Shown here: positions 43,851 to 54,981 of the stretch, one piece after another
Layout of the letters: each line of letters begins with the position of its first letter
Position numbering within the stretch: the stretch's first letter is position 1
Assembly (NCBI GenBank): GCA_951804985.1
Contig: OX638130.1
Coordinates: 130,461,593 to 130,525,592 of the forward strand
Direction: 5' to 3'
Origin: Dryomyza anilis
Lineage: Eukaryota; Arthropoda; Insecta; Diptera; Dryomyzidae
DNA: 64,000 bases
The notes under the pieces: model-generated
What the model saw: the letters and a program-made list of their open reading frames with translations, nothing else
Told to the model about the DNA's origin: nothing
The model's database searches: none
Translations under genes and position numbers: made by a program

Positions 43851-44573
43851 AACTTCTGCCACAGGCTCTAATGTATTGGTAGGGTAAAGTTGAGTATTAT
43901 GGCACCATGTTGTATCAAATGAACTTAACTTGAAAAGGAACCAACAGGCAGGTTACTGTTTAAAGTGGTCCAGACGTGACCAGGCTTAACAAATCTTTTA
44001 ACTAGTTGCAATCTTGTAATAATTTAAGAATTTTCTCTCAATGAGTACCCATATGATACGGGTAGCTGTACCGAATTTCTTTTTTTTTTTTTGTTTTGGT
44101 ACCACCGGTCGCAATTCTCTCTGAACCAGCCACACCGCCTACAGGGTGTTAAAAGCGAATGACCATATTGAACATATCCTGTCACTTTTAGTGTAGGGTA
44201 TAAAAATGGTTACTGAGATATTTTAATATTTGATAACACACAATTATTGAAAAGAACTTTATCGGATTGAATGCGTTTATGTTTTATTTTTCCAGAACTA
44301 CAAATAAACTGTTTTAGTGATAACTTACCAAAGTAATAAAGCACTTATCCTGATAATGCTAGGGCAACCGGGTTTTATTTTTGCTCATTTCAAATTTTAA
44401 TCAAAACCAGACATTCAGGAACAGATTTTCAGATTTTAAGCTTAGTTTAAACGACGATTGCTGAAGGGTTAAACTTCATTTAAAATTTCAATGTTTTTCT
44501 CACAACACTTTTCACTATATTCTGTCGCTGCGTCGTTTCACAAGTTATTCTTAATTTTTATATTTTTGCACAC
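43851..44573. other. AT-rich flank containing DINE-like terminal module
   Basis: 44,145-44,206 holds the terminal module of the dispersed repeat family (GGGTGTTAAAAGCGAATGACC then TCACTTTTAGTGTAGGGTAT). Upstream, GGTACCACCGG near 44,098 follows a 14-T run. No gene is seen. Confidence 0.5.
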
Positions 44574-44581
44574 TAAACATC
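44574..44581. repeat. 8-bp target-site duplication, TAAACATC
   Basis: Exactly repeated at 47,903-47,910 after the TAAG tail. It differs from the duplication of copy 1, so the two copies are independent insertions, not a segmental duplication. Confidence 0.9.
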
Positions 44582-44629
44582 GGACTATGGGGGCGATTAT
44601 CACAAGGCAACGTGTCTGAGTGCTTCAAC

Positions 44630-44782
44630 ATGGCGAAGCCAGCGCAATCCTTGTCGGTGTCGTCTCAAGTCAACTCACTGGTCACCAGAATTGACAAATT
44701 GTCAAATGGTGACACCTCCACTTCGGTGGAAGTCCTCCTCGTGGAAGTCCCTGGAAACGGCGCTCTACACCACCCGGTGTAG
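44630..44782 (+). CDS. Candidate leader ORF1 of RTE copy 2
   Basis: A 50-codon frame starting at the first ATG of the element (MAKPAQSLSVSSQVNSLVTR...) and ending at a TAG 84 bases before the ATG of the main ORF. RTE elements such as nematode RTE-1 have a similarly short upstream ORF of uncertain role. In copy 1 the same frame stops after eight codons, so it is either not essential or recently lost there. No domain is seen, and it may be only an upstream ORF that limits translation of the main protein. Confidence 0.35.
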   Translation: MAKPAQSLSVSSQVNSLVTRIDKLSNGDTSTSVEVLLVEVPGNGALHHPV

Positions 44783-44865
44783 AAGTCGGCTAAAGTGAGT
44801 GGCGAGCATCTCCCTCAGAGTGAGGGTTCGTGCGTTGGGTTTGGGTCCCACCACGGAAAAAACCT

Positions 44866-47800
44866 ATGCGCCCAATGAAAACAAAAAAGAAGCCTCGGAT
44901 AACGACCGATTACAACGATGACGACCCACGCAAACGTTTTAAGGACCATGATTTACGGATATGCACCTGGAATGTCCGGACCCTTTATAGGGAAGGTGCC
45001 TCTATCCAGCTGGCAGATGTCCTCGAAAAATATAAGGCTGACATCACCGCTATCCAGGAGATGCGATGGACGGGACAGGGCTGTTCGAAACAAGCGTCCT
45101 GTGATATCTACTACAGCTGCCATGCGGAGAGACACGAATTTGGATGTGGATTTGTGGTCGGCAAGAGACTCCGCCACCTTGTCTCTAGGTTCACGCCCGT
45201 GGACGAAAGGCTGGCAACAATCCGCATCAAGGCTAAATATTTCCATATCAGCCTAATTTGTGCACACGCTCCGACGAACGAGAAAGATGACGAGACAAAA
45301 GAGCGCTTCTACGAGCGCCTAGACAACGCATACGAGCGCTGCCCCCGCCACGATATCAAAATCGTGCTAGGCGATTTTAACGCCAAGGTGGGCAGAGAAG
45401 CCATCTATTGTCCCACAATCGGAAAATTTAGCCTCCATACCAACACTTCCGATAACGGAACGAGGCTAATCGACTTCGCCGCAGCACGAAACATGGTAGT
45501 TAGTAGCACTAGATTCGAACATTTCGATATCCACAAGGCCACATGGTTGTCGCCCGATCAAAAAACTCGAAATCAAATTGATCACGTTGTGATTGACGGA
45601 AGGCACTCTTCAAGCGTGATGGACGTACGCACTATCCGAGGTGCCAATATGGACTCGGATCATTACCTTGTAGCAGCCAAGGTCCGCACACGCTTAAGCG
45701 CTGCGAAGAACGTACGGAACCAAACGCAGAGAAAGCTAGACGTCGGAAAGCTGCAATCACAACAGACAACGCAAGCCTTTTCCACTCGACTCTCACACCT
45801 GCTTAGACAAAGCACTCCTCCTCTCGATGATATAAGCGCGCAGTGGAATCATATCTCCTGCTCTATGCGTACGGCTGCCGAAGAGGTGCTTGGATTCCAA
45901 CGCCCCCTGAGGAATCAGTGGTATGACCAAGAGTGTCGCGCGGCCACTGCAGAGAAAGACGCTGCGTACAAATCCACCCTGCAGTCAGTAGCTACGCGAG
46001 CTGCGAAGGAGCGATACAAAGAGAAGAGGAGGGAAGAGAGACGTCTTTTCAGGCGTAAAAAAAGCGAGGCAGAAAGACGTGAGTGTGAGGAGATTGAGAT
46101 GCATGGGGACAGGAATGAGGCTCGAAAATTCTTCGAGAAAATAAGACGCCTAGCCGGAGGTTCGAAATCCGGAGCCTCTTCCTGTAAAGATGAGAACGGA
46201 AATCTAGTGACAGATATCCAGAGCACACTGAAAATATGGAGGGATCACTTCTCTAAACTGCTGACCGGTGATGATGACCTCAATTCCACCGATAGAGAAG
46301 CAAACCCGGCAACCCCAGTACTTGATGACGACGTTGAGATTCCGCCACCCGACCATGACGAGGTCAGAACAGCCATTGCTCGGCTGAAAAACAACAAAGC
46401 CGCAGGTGCTGATGGCCTGCCTGCTGAATTGTTTAAGACCGGAGGCGAAGAGCTAATAGAGAGCATGCACGAGCTCGTAAGCAGAATATGGTCGGATGAA
46501 AGCATGCCAAGTGACTGGAACCTCAGTGTACTCTGCCCAATCCTTAAGAAAGGGGATCCCACTATCTGCGCCAACTACCGTGGGATCAGCCTACTCAATA
46601 TCGCATACAAGGTTCTATCGAGCGTATTATGTGAAAGACTGAAGCCCATCGTCAACAGACTGATTGGACCTTATCAGTGCGGCTTCAGACCTGGAAAGTC
46701 CACCATAGACCAGATTTTCACATTGCGCCTAATCCAGGAAAAGACCCTAGAAAAACAGATCGACACCTACCACCTATTAGTCGACTATAAAGCCGCCTTC
46801 GACACTCCGATAAGGGAACGATTATACGCCGCAATGTCTGAGTTCGGTATACCTGCGAAACTTATAAGGCTTTGCAGGATGACCCTGAGCAACACACGTT
46901 GCTCAGTGAGAATAGGAAAAGACCTCTCCGAGCCATTTCATACCGAACGAGGTTTCAGACAGGGTGACTCCCTATCGTGCGACTTTTTTAACTTATTGAT
47001 GGAGAAAATAGTTCGAGCTGCCGAACTCCGTCAAAGCGGCACTATCCTCAACAAAAGTGTCATGCTGCTCGCATATGCCGACGATATTGATATCATTGGC
47101 AGGAGCACACGAGCAGTCAGCGCAGCATTCTCCAGATTGGAGAAAGAGTCGCGTCGAATGGGTCTAGCGGTGAACGAGGACAAGACGAAGTTCCTTGTGT
47201 CAACAAGCAAAAAAGAGTCCGTGCGTCTTGGACAAAAAGCTGATTTTGACACCCACAAGTTCGACATTGTGAAGGACTTCGTCTATCTGGGATCCAGCGT
47301 AAACAGCAACAACGACGTCAGCCTGGAGATCAAACGGAGAATAACTCTTGCCAACAGGTGCTACTTTGGGCTCAGTAAGCAATTGAGAAGCAGAGCCCTC
47401 TCTCGCCGGACAAAAATAACGCTCTACAAGTCACTCATCATGCCCGTCCTACTTTATGGTGCAGAAACATGGACGCTGGCCACCACCGATGAGAGAGTAC
47501 TGGGAGCGTTCGAGAGAAAGATTCTCCGTAAAATCTTTGGCCCTATCTGCTTTGCTAACGAGTATCGAATCAGGATGAACCACGAGCTATATGAGTTATT
47601 CGACGACATTGACATAGTCAAGCGCATCAAGATCCAGCGGCTTCGCTGGCTAGGTCATGTCGAACGAATGGATGAAAACACTCCAGCCAAGAAGGTGCTT
47701 GAATCGAAACTCGAAGGTGGACAGCGTAGAAGAGGGCGTCCAAATCTGCGTTGGAAAGACCAAGTTGAGGACAACCTGGCAACGCTTGGTATTTCTAACT

Positions 47801-47874
47801 GGCGTCAGCGCGCGCAAAGCAGATCCGACTGGCGCGGCTTCATCTCAGCGGCCAAAACCGACCCACGGTTGTAA
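44866..47874 (+). CDS. RTE endonuclease-reverse transcriptase, copy 2
   Basis: 1002 residues, the same length as in copy 1, from the first ATG (MRPMKTKKKP). All catalytic residues are kept: endonuclease N36, E65, D170, N172, D265, H266; reverse transcriptase D640 and the YADD at 737-740. Residues T192 and K838 differ from copy 1 (A and R). The one-A difference in the A-run sits before this ATG, so it changes only the untranslated leader frame. The ATG start is preferred over the longer GTG-opened frame because eukaryotic initiation uses ATG and because both copies then give identical lengths. The protein is expected to act in the nucleus on its own RNA. Confidence 0.95.
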   Translation: MRPMKTKKKPRITTDYNDDDPRKRFKDHDLRICTWNVRTLYREGASIQLADVLEKYKADITAIQEMRWTGQGCSKQASCDIYYSCHAERHEFGCGFVVGKRLRHLVSRFTPVDERLATIRIKAKYFHISLICAHAPTNEKDDETKERFYERLDNAYERCPRHDIKIVLGDFNAKVGREAIYCPTIGKFSLHTNTSDNGTRLIDFAAARNMVVSSTRFEHFDIHKATWLSPDQKTRNQIDHVVIDGRHSSSVMDVRTIRGANMDSDHYLVAAKVRTRLSAAKNVRNQTQRKLDVGKLQSQQTTQAFSTRLSHLLRQSTPPLDDISAQWNHISCSMRTAAEEVLGFQRPLRNQWYDQECRAATAEKDAAYKSTLQSVATRAAKERYKEKRREERRLFRRKKSEAERRECEEIEMHGDRNEARKFFEKIRRLAGGSKSGASSCKDENGNLVTDIQSTLKIWRDHFSKLLTGDDDLNSTDREANPATPVLDDDVEIPPPDHDEVRTAIARLKNNKAAGADGLPAELFKTGGEELIESMHELVSRIWSDESMPSDWNLSVLCPILKKGDPTICANYRGISLLNIAYKVLSSVLCERLKPIVNRLIGPYQCGFRPGKSTIDQIFTLRLIQEKTLEKQIDTYHLLVDYKAAFDTPIRERLYAAMSEFGIPAKLIRLCRMTLSNTRCSVRIGKDLSEPFHTERGFRQGDSLSCDFFNLLMEKIVRAAELRQSGTILNKSVMLLAYADDIDIIGRSTRAVSAAFSRLEKESRRMGLAVNEDKTKFLVSTSKKESVRLGQKADFDTHKFDIVKDFVYLGSSVNSNNDVSLEIKRRITLANRCYFGLSKQLRSRALSRRTKITLYKSLIMPVLLYGAETWTLATTDERVLGAFERKILRKIFGPICFANEYRIRMNHELYELFDDIDIVKRIKIQRLRWLGHVERMDENTPAKKVLESKLEGGQRRRGRPNLRWKDQVEDNLATLGISNWRQRAQSRSDWRGFISAAKTDPRL

Positions 47875-47882
47875 GGGCCATT

Positions 47883-47902
47883 TAAGTAAGTAAGTAAGTA
47901 AG
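47883..47902 (+). repeat. (TAAG)5 tail of RTE copy 2
   Basis: Five TAAG units, one more than copy 1, directly before TAAACATC. Confidence 0.9.
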
Positions 47903-48059
47903 TAAACATCAACAATAAACTCTTACGTGCACTTTAGTTGCTTTAATCGAAAATAATTTTATTTTTTTGAAACAATTTTTTAATTAGTTAAATTTCAATG
48001 ACATTTATCAGAAGTCAAAATCGAGAGAATTCTTTGTCATGATCCTATTGTGCCCTTTA

Positions 48060-48244
48060 CAGCTCTATTCTGCGACGAGTCACAAATTTAAATCGATCAC
48101 AATAGTGCGCTTTGTAACAAATGTCACAATTTCGTATTCTGTCAATTTTATTTTCTATGTTTATTGACGTAAAAGTCTGAATCAATTGTCATTTGTAAAA
48201 ATTGTTATTGATAACAATTGTCATTGCTTGCTAGAATAGGGCTG
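48060..48244. mobile_element. PIF/Harbinger-like MITE, 185 bp
   Basis: Ends CAGCTCTATTCTGCGA and, reversed, CAGCCCTATTCTAGCAA, flanked by TTA (48,057-48,059 and 48,245-48,247). A 3-bp TTA/TAA duplication is the PIF/Harbinger signature. Inside are ATTGTTATTGATAACAATTG and GTCACAAT words in both orientations. Non-coding. Related relics lie at 11,845 and 39,588. Confidence 0.6.
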
Positions 48245-50204
48245 TTATTGTCTTGATCTATGTTCAAAATTAAAGATAATAATTATTAAATGGAGTTTAA
48301 ACTAGTACTGATTACCTGGCCTTAAACTTAGAATCGAGTTTTCGAAATGAATCGAACTGTCTTTTAAGCATAATGTAGCCGACAGAGTTATGCATTAACC
48401 CAAGTTTAATCTAAGTTTAAATGATCACTGAAAAACTGACTATGTGCTAGAATGAAATATTTTTGGTTAAGACCCAAGTAAACACTTTGTGACAACTTAA
48501 GTAATAGCCACACAATTGCCATTAAAGTGTTTGTTCCAAATGATGCAAAATAAACATATTTGCCACTCAATTGCCACTCAAAAAGCCCCGGTGCGAGGCT
48601 TAGTTGCCACAAATTTCGATCTATTAAAGTGTCGGTTCACCTATTTGGAAATTGAATGTGACATATTATTGCGTATGTTCCATACATGTTCTTATCCACC
48701 GCTTTGCAACTAAAAATTACTAGTTTGCAACACTGGTGTTAGAGGTAACTTAAAAGCTACACATTTGCCACAAAAGTTTGTGGCAATTGTCAGGCCGTGG
48801 TTACTTGGCATTTACTAAAAAATGCCATTCACCTCTGATGCCAACTCACCCGCCTCTGCCTCATTTCGTATTCTTGTGAATGTGCGCCAGTTAATGAATA
48901 ACCCGCAGATTACCATTCAAATTGAATCGCTTTGGACGCCATCATTCGAAACCATTTGACGTTCGGCTGCATAACGTCGACGGCAGGTAGATTTCTTGTA
49001 TATTTTGGAGATTTGAGGGTATTCTTGATAGACACCGAAGGCAGCCACACTACTCATTTTCGCCTCCCCAACTATTCCATATTGATGAGATGCCATGTAC
49101 TGGAAACCTTACTTTTATCTGTCATAGGTGGTTGTAGTTGATATAAATTATGTAGAGTATACGGAAATGTTGGGTAATTTTTGAGGTTTCATTGAAAATG
49201 TTAAAATTTATATAGATCATCATTTTATATACAACATAACTTGTTGATTAGTTTTAAATAGTATGTGAACATATTTGCAAAGTTAAGTTTAATGAAAATT
49301 TAAATTATTTACTGGAAGACCCTCTGGTTCTGACTTGAGCCAAATTGCATTCACTTAACGTTGTGTAATTAAGTTTAAATATATTAAATTTAAACGTACA
49401 CGTTTGTGTATGTGTTAACATGTACGATTTGTGTGCACATGTGTTGCATATATTTGCATAAAATTAAATGTCTGAATGCAATTGTTTAATTGTTTATGTT
49501 TGTACATAAGACAGACGATTCAGCGACACTCAGTTTCATATCGACTACTAACAGGCTCATCGAAATTATCAACAAATTGCGAATCAGCATTAACATTTCT
49601 AATTTCAATTTACCAGGGACTACAAATAATTCGATTCCGAAAACAAAAATTGAAACCACAACCATTTGTAGGCACTATTCAATACCTTTCTACAACTTAA
49701 GCCAAAAACTTACAACGTAAAAACCAGAATATGGAAGAAAAAAAATCATGATACAAAATATTATTAAACTCTTTTGTAGCTATGAAAATACCTTACACAA
49801 ATAAGGTAAATTAGTAGTATTTCAATAGCAAAACAATTATTTATACTTTTGTAATTGGTCAATAGGACATACCATTGGTTCAATAATATTTAAACAATTA
49901 ATACAACATATTGATGCACCATAAATGTTATATGTACTCTTTTAATTACAATAGCAAGACCCATAAATATTTATTGATATTTTTTTGTATATTTATTTAT
50001 TTAATTGTCAAAATTATAAATTTTTGATTTAATAATTGATTGTAATACCTGATTCTGCATTTATTTTGAGTCCGCTGCCATAATAGAAGTTCGATGTATT
50101 ATTTATATTCTATAGTAAATTTAAAAAAATTATTAAATAAAACGAATTTGAGTCCTTACCAATGACACGTTTAATAATGTAGATTATCACAAAAAAAAAC
50201 ATTC
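48245..50204. other. Small island and AT-rich approach to the satellite
   Basis: 48,480-49,150 has balanced composition with repeated TTGCCAC and CAATTGCCA words. After that the DNA is AT-rich. 49,740-49,970 (TTAGTAGTATTTCAATAGCA, TAATTGGTCAATAGGACATA) may be a relic of TA-MITE family 3. Short frames carry no motif. Confidence 0.4.
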
Positions 50205-53200
50205 AAATTTTACCCCACAACGCTCCCTTTAGAAGATATATAGGTTTTAAGAAAATTAAAAAAAATTAAATTTGAACAATCGATTTCTCTGGTCTCCGCA
50301 GATCTACTGATTTAATTTAAAAGGCAGATTAACTCTGGAAAATCCATCACATCAAACCCATCTACGACACTCCGTTTAGAAGTTCTGAAGGTTTTAAGAA
50401 AATTGAAAAACCCAGCTATAAATGTGCCAAGTTTGACCTATCTACGACGGTTTTACGAAAATTTCAAATCACAATAAATTGTGAAGATTTTGACCCCTCT
50501 AGGAGGCTCCGTTAAGATTAAATTAAAAAACCGTGAATCGATTAAATTAATTTAAAAGGCAAATTAAATCTGGAAAATCCAGCTATAAATGTGCCAACTT
50601 TGACCCATCTACGACGCTCCGTTTAGAAGTTATGAAGGTTTTAAGAAAATTACAAAAATTTTCAAATCACAATAAATTGAGCCGACTTTGACCCCTCTAA
50701 GAGGCTCCGTTTAGAAGTTATGAAGGTTTTAAAAAAATACAATATTAAAAGATCGAAAACTTGATTTTTCTGGTCTCCGTGTATCGATTAAATTAATTTA
50801 AAAAGCAAATTAAATCTGGAAAATCCAGCTGTAAATGTGCCGACTTTGACCCATCTACGACGCTCCGTTTAGAAGTTATGAAGGTTTTAAAAAAATTACA
50901 AAATTTAAAGATCGAAAACTTGATTTCTCTGGTCTCCGTGTATCGATTAAATTAATTTAAGAGACAAATTAAATCTGGAAAATCCAGCTATAAATGTGCC
51001 AACTTTGACCCATCTACCACGCTCCGTTTAGAAGTTATGAAGGTTTTAAGAAAATTACAAAATTTTCAAATCACCATAAATTGTGCCGACATTGACCCAT
51101 CTAAGACGCTCCGTTTAGAAGTTATGAAGGTTTTAAAAAAATTACAAAATTTAAAGATCGAAAACTTGATTTGTCTGGTCTCCGTGTATCGATTAAATTA
51201 ATTTAAAAGGCAAATTAAATTTGGAAAATCCAGCTATAAATGTGCCAACTTTGACCCATCTACGACGCTCCGTTTAGAAGTTATGAAGGTTTTAAGAAAA
51301 TTACAAAAATTTTCAAATCACAATAAATTGTGCCGACTTTGACCCCTCTAGGAGGCTCCGTTTAGAAGTTATGAAATCTGGAAAATCCAGCTATAAATGT
51401 GCCAACTTTGACCCATCTACGACCCTCCGTTTAGAAGTTATGAAGGTTTTAAGAAAACTACAAAATTTAAAGATCGAAAACTTCATTTCTCTGGTCTCCG
51501 TGTATCGATTAAATTAATTTAAAAGGCAAATTAAATTTGGAAAATCCAGCTATAAATGTGCCAACGTTGACCCATCTACGACGCTCCGTTTAGAAGTTAT
51601 AAAGGTTTTAAAAAAATTACAAAATTTAAAGATCGAAAACTTGATTTCTCTGGTCTCCGTGTATCGATTAAATTAATTTAAAAGGCAAATTATATCTGGA
51701 AAATCCAGCTATAAATGTGCCAACTTTGACCCATCTACGACGCTCCGTTTAGAAGTTATGAAGGTTTTAAAAAAAATACAATATTTAAAGATCGAAAACT
51801 TGATTTCTCTGGTCTCCGTGTATCGATTAAATTAATTTAAAAGGCAAATTAAATTTGGAAAATCCAGCTATAAATGTGCCAACTTTGACCCATCTACGAC
51901 GCTCCGTTTAGAAGTTATGAAGGTTTTAAGAAAATTACAAAATTTAAGGATCGAAAACTTGATTTATCTGGTTTCCGTGTATCGATTAAATTAATTTAAA
52001 AGGCAAATTAAATCTGGAAAATCCAGCTATAAATGTGCCAACTTCGACCCATCTACGACGCTCCGTTTAGAAGTTATGAAGGTTTAAAAAAAAAAAAAAA
52101 AATATATAAAAGGCAAATTAAATCTGGAAAATCCAGCTATAAATGTGCCAACTTTGACCCATCTACGACGCTCCGTTTAGAAGTTATGAAGGTTTTAAGA
52201 AAATTACAAAATTTAAAGATCGAAAACTTGATTTCTCTGGTCTCCGTGTATCGATTAAATTAATTTAAAAGGCAAATTAAATCTGGAAAATCCAGCTATA
52301 AATGTGCCAACTTCGACCCATCTACGACGCTCCGTTTAGAAGTTATGAAGGTTTAAAAAAAAAAAAAAAAAAGGCAAATTAAATCTGGAAAATCCAGCTA
52401 TAAATGTGCCAACTTTGACCCATCTACGACGCTCCGTTTAGAAGTTATGAAGGTTTTAAGAAAATTACAAAATTTAAGGATCGAAAACTTGATTTATCTG
52501 GTTTCCGTGTATCGATTAAATTAATATAAAATGCAAAATAAATCTGGAAAATCCAGCTATAAATGTGCCAACTTTGACCCATCTAAGACGCTCCGTTTAG
52601 AAGTTATGAAGGTTTTAAGAAAATTACAAAAATTTTCAAATCACAATAAATTGTGCCAAACTTGACCCCTCTAGGAGGCTCCGTTTAGAAGTTATGAAGG
52701 TTTTAAAAAAATACAATATTTAAAGATCGAAAACTTGATTTCTCTGGTCTCCGTGTATCGATTAAATTAATTTAAAAGGCAAATTAAATCTGGAAAATCC
52801 AGCTATAAAAGTGCCAACTTTGACCCATCTGCGACACTCCGTTTAGAAGTTATGAAGGTTTTAAAAAAATTACAAAATTTGAAGATCGAAAACTTGATTT
52901 CTCTGGTCTCCGTGTATCGATTAAATTAATTTAAAAGGCAAATTAAATCTGGAAAATCCAGCTATAAATGTGCCAACTTCGAAGGTTTAAAAAAGGTTTA
53001 AAAAAAAAAAAAAAATATATAAAAGGCAAATTAAATCTGGAAAATCCAGCTATAAATGTGCCAACTTTGACCCATCTACGACGCTCCGTTTAGAAGTTAT
53101 GAAGGTTTTAAGAACATTACAAAATTTAAAGATCGAAAACTTGATTTCTCTGGTCTCCGTGTATCGATTAAATTAATTTGAAAGGCAAATTAAATCTGGA

Positions 53201-54981
53201 AAATCCAGCTATAAATGTGCCAACTTTGACCCATCTACGACGCTCCGTTTAGAAGTTATGAAGGTTTTAAAAAAATTACAAAATTTGAAGATCGAAAACT
53301 TGATTTCTCTGGTCTCCGTGTATCGATTAAATTAATTTAAAAGGCAAATTAAATCTGGAAAATCCAGCTATAAATGTGCCAACTTTGACCCATCTACGAC
53401 GCTCCGTTTAGAAGTTATGAAGGTTTTAAAAAAATTACAAAATTTGAAGATCGAAAACTTGATTTCTCTGGTCTCCGTGTATCGATTAAATTAATTTAAA
53501 AGGCAAATTAAATCTGGAAAATCCAGCTATAAATGTGCCAACTTTGACCCATCTACGACGCTCCGTTTAGAAGTTATGAAGGTTTTAAAAAAATTACAAA
53601 ATTTGAAGATCGAAAACTTGATTTCTCTGGTCTCCGTGTATCGATTAAATTAATTTAAAAGGCAAATTAAATCTGGAAAATCCAGCTATAAATGTGCCAA
53701 CTTCGACCCATCTACGACGCTCCGTTTAGAAGTTATGAAGGTTTTAAAAAAAATACAATATTTAAAGATCGAAAACTTGATTTCTCTGGTCTCCGTGTAT
53801 CGATTAAATTAATTTAAAAGGCAAATTAAATCTGAAAAATCCAGCTATAAATGTGCCAACTTTGACCCATCTACGACGCTCCGTTTAGAAGTTATGAAGG
53901 TTTTAAAAAAATTACAAAATTTAAAGATCGAAAACTTGATTTCTCTGGTCTCCGTGTATCGATTAAATTAATTTGAAAGGCAAATTAAATCTGGAAAATC
54001 CAGCTATAAATGTGCCAACTTTGACCCATCTACGACGCTCCGTTTAGAAGTTATGAAGGTTTTAAAAAATTACAAATTTTAAAGATCGAAAACTTGATTT
54101 CTCTGGTCTCCGTGTATCGATTAAATTAATTTAAAAGGCAAAATAAATCTGGAAAATCCAGCTATAAATGTGCCAACTTTGACCCATCTACGACGCTCCG
54201 TTTAGAAGTTATGAAGGTTTTAAAAAAAATACAATATTTAAAGATCGAAAACTTGATTTCTCTGGTCTCCGTGTATCGATTAAATTAATTTAAAAGGCAA
54301 ATTAAATCTGAAAAATCCAGCTATAAATGTGCCAACTTTGACCCATCTACGACGCTCCGTTTAGAAGTTATGAAGGTTTTAAAAAAATTACAAAATTTAA
54401 AGATCGAAAACTTCATTTCTCTGGTCTCCGTGTATCGATTAAAAGGCAAATTAAATCTGGAAAATCCAGCTATAAATGTGCCAACTTTGACCCATCTACG
54501 ACACTCCGTTTAGAAGTTATGAAGGTTTTGAAAAAATTACAAAATTTTAAGATCGAAAACTTGATTTCTCTGGTCTCCGTGTATCGATTAAATTAATTTA
54601 AAAGGCAAATTAAATCTGGAAAATCCAGCTATAAATGTGCCAACTTCGACCCATCTACGACGCTCCGTTTAGCAGTTATGAAGGTTTAAAAAAAAAAAAA
54701 AATTAATATAAAAGGCAAATTAAATCTGGAAAATCCAGCTATAAATGTGCCAACTTTGACCCATCTACGACGCTCCGTTTAGAAGTTATGAAGGTTTTAA
54801 GAAAATTACAAAAATTTTCAAATCACAATAAATTGTGCCGACTTTGACCCCTCTAGGAGGCTCCGTTTAGAAGTTATGAAGGTTTTAAAAAAAGTCAAAA
54901 TTTAAAGATCGAAAACTTGATTTCTCTGGTCTCCGTGAATCGATTAAATTAATTTAAAAGGCAAATTAAGTCTGAAAAATC

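Larger units (their letters stand above)
44582..47902 (+). mobile_element. Full-length RTE-type non-LTR retrotransposon, copy 2
   Basis: 3,321 bp, from GGACTATGGGGGCG to five TAAG units, flanked by its own TAAACATC duplication. By eye it differs from copy 1 at about seven positions: one base in the leader ORF, one A in an A-run before ORF2, and five substitutions in ORF2, of which two change an amino acid. It lies in the same orientation 13.35 kb away. Such low divergence means both inserted very recently from the same active lineage. Confidence 0.95.

Noticed and set aside
31221..47902. Segmental duplication as the cause of the two RTE copies
   Set aside because: Flanking sequences are unrelated and each copy has a different target-site duplication, so they are separate insertions.
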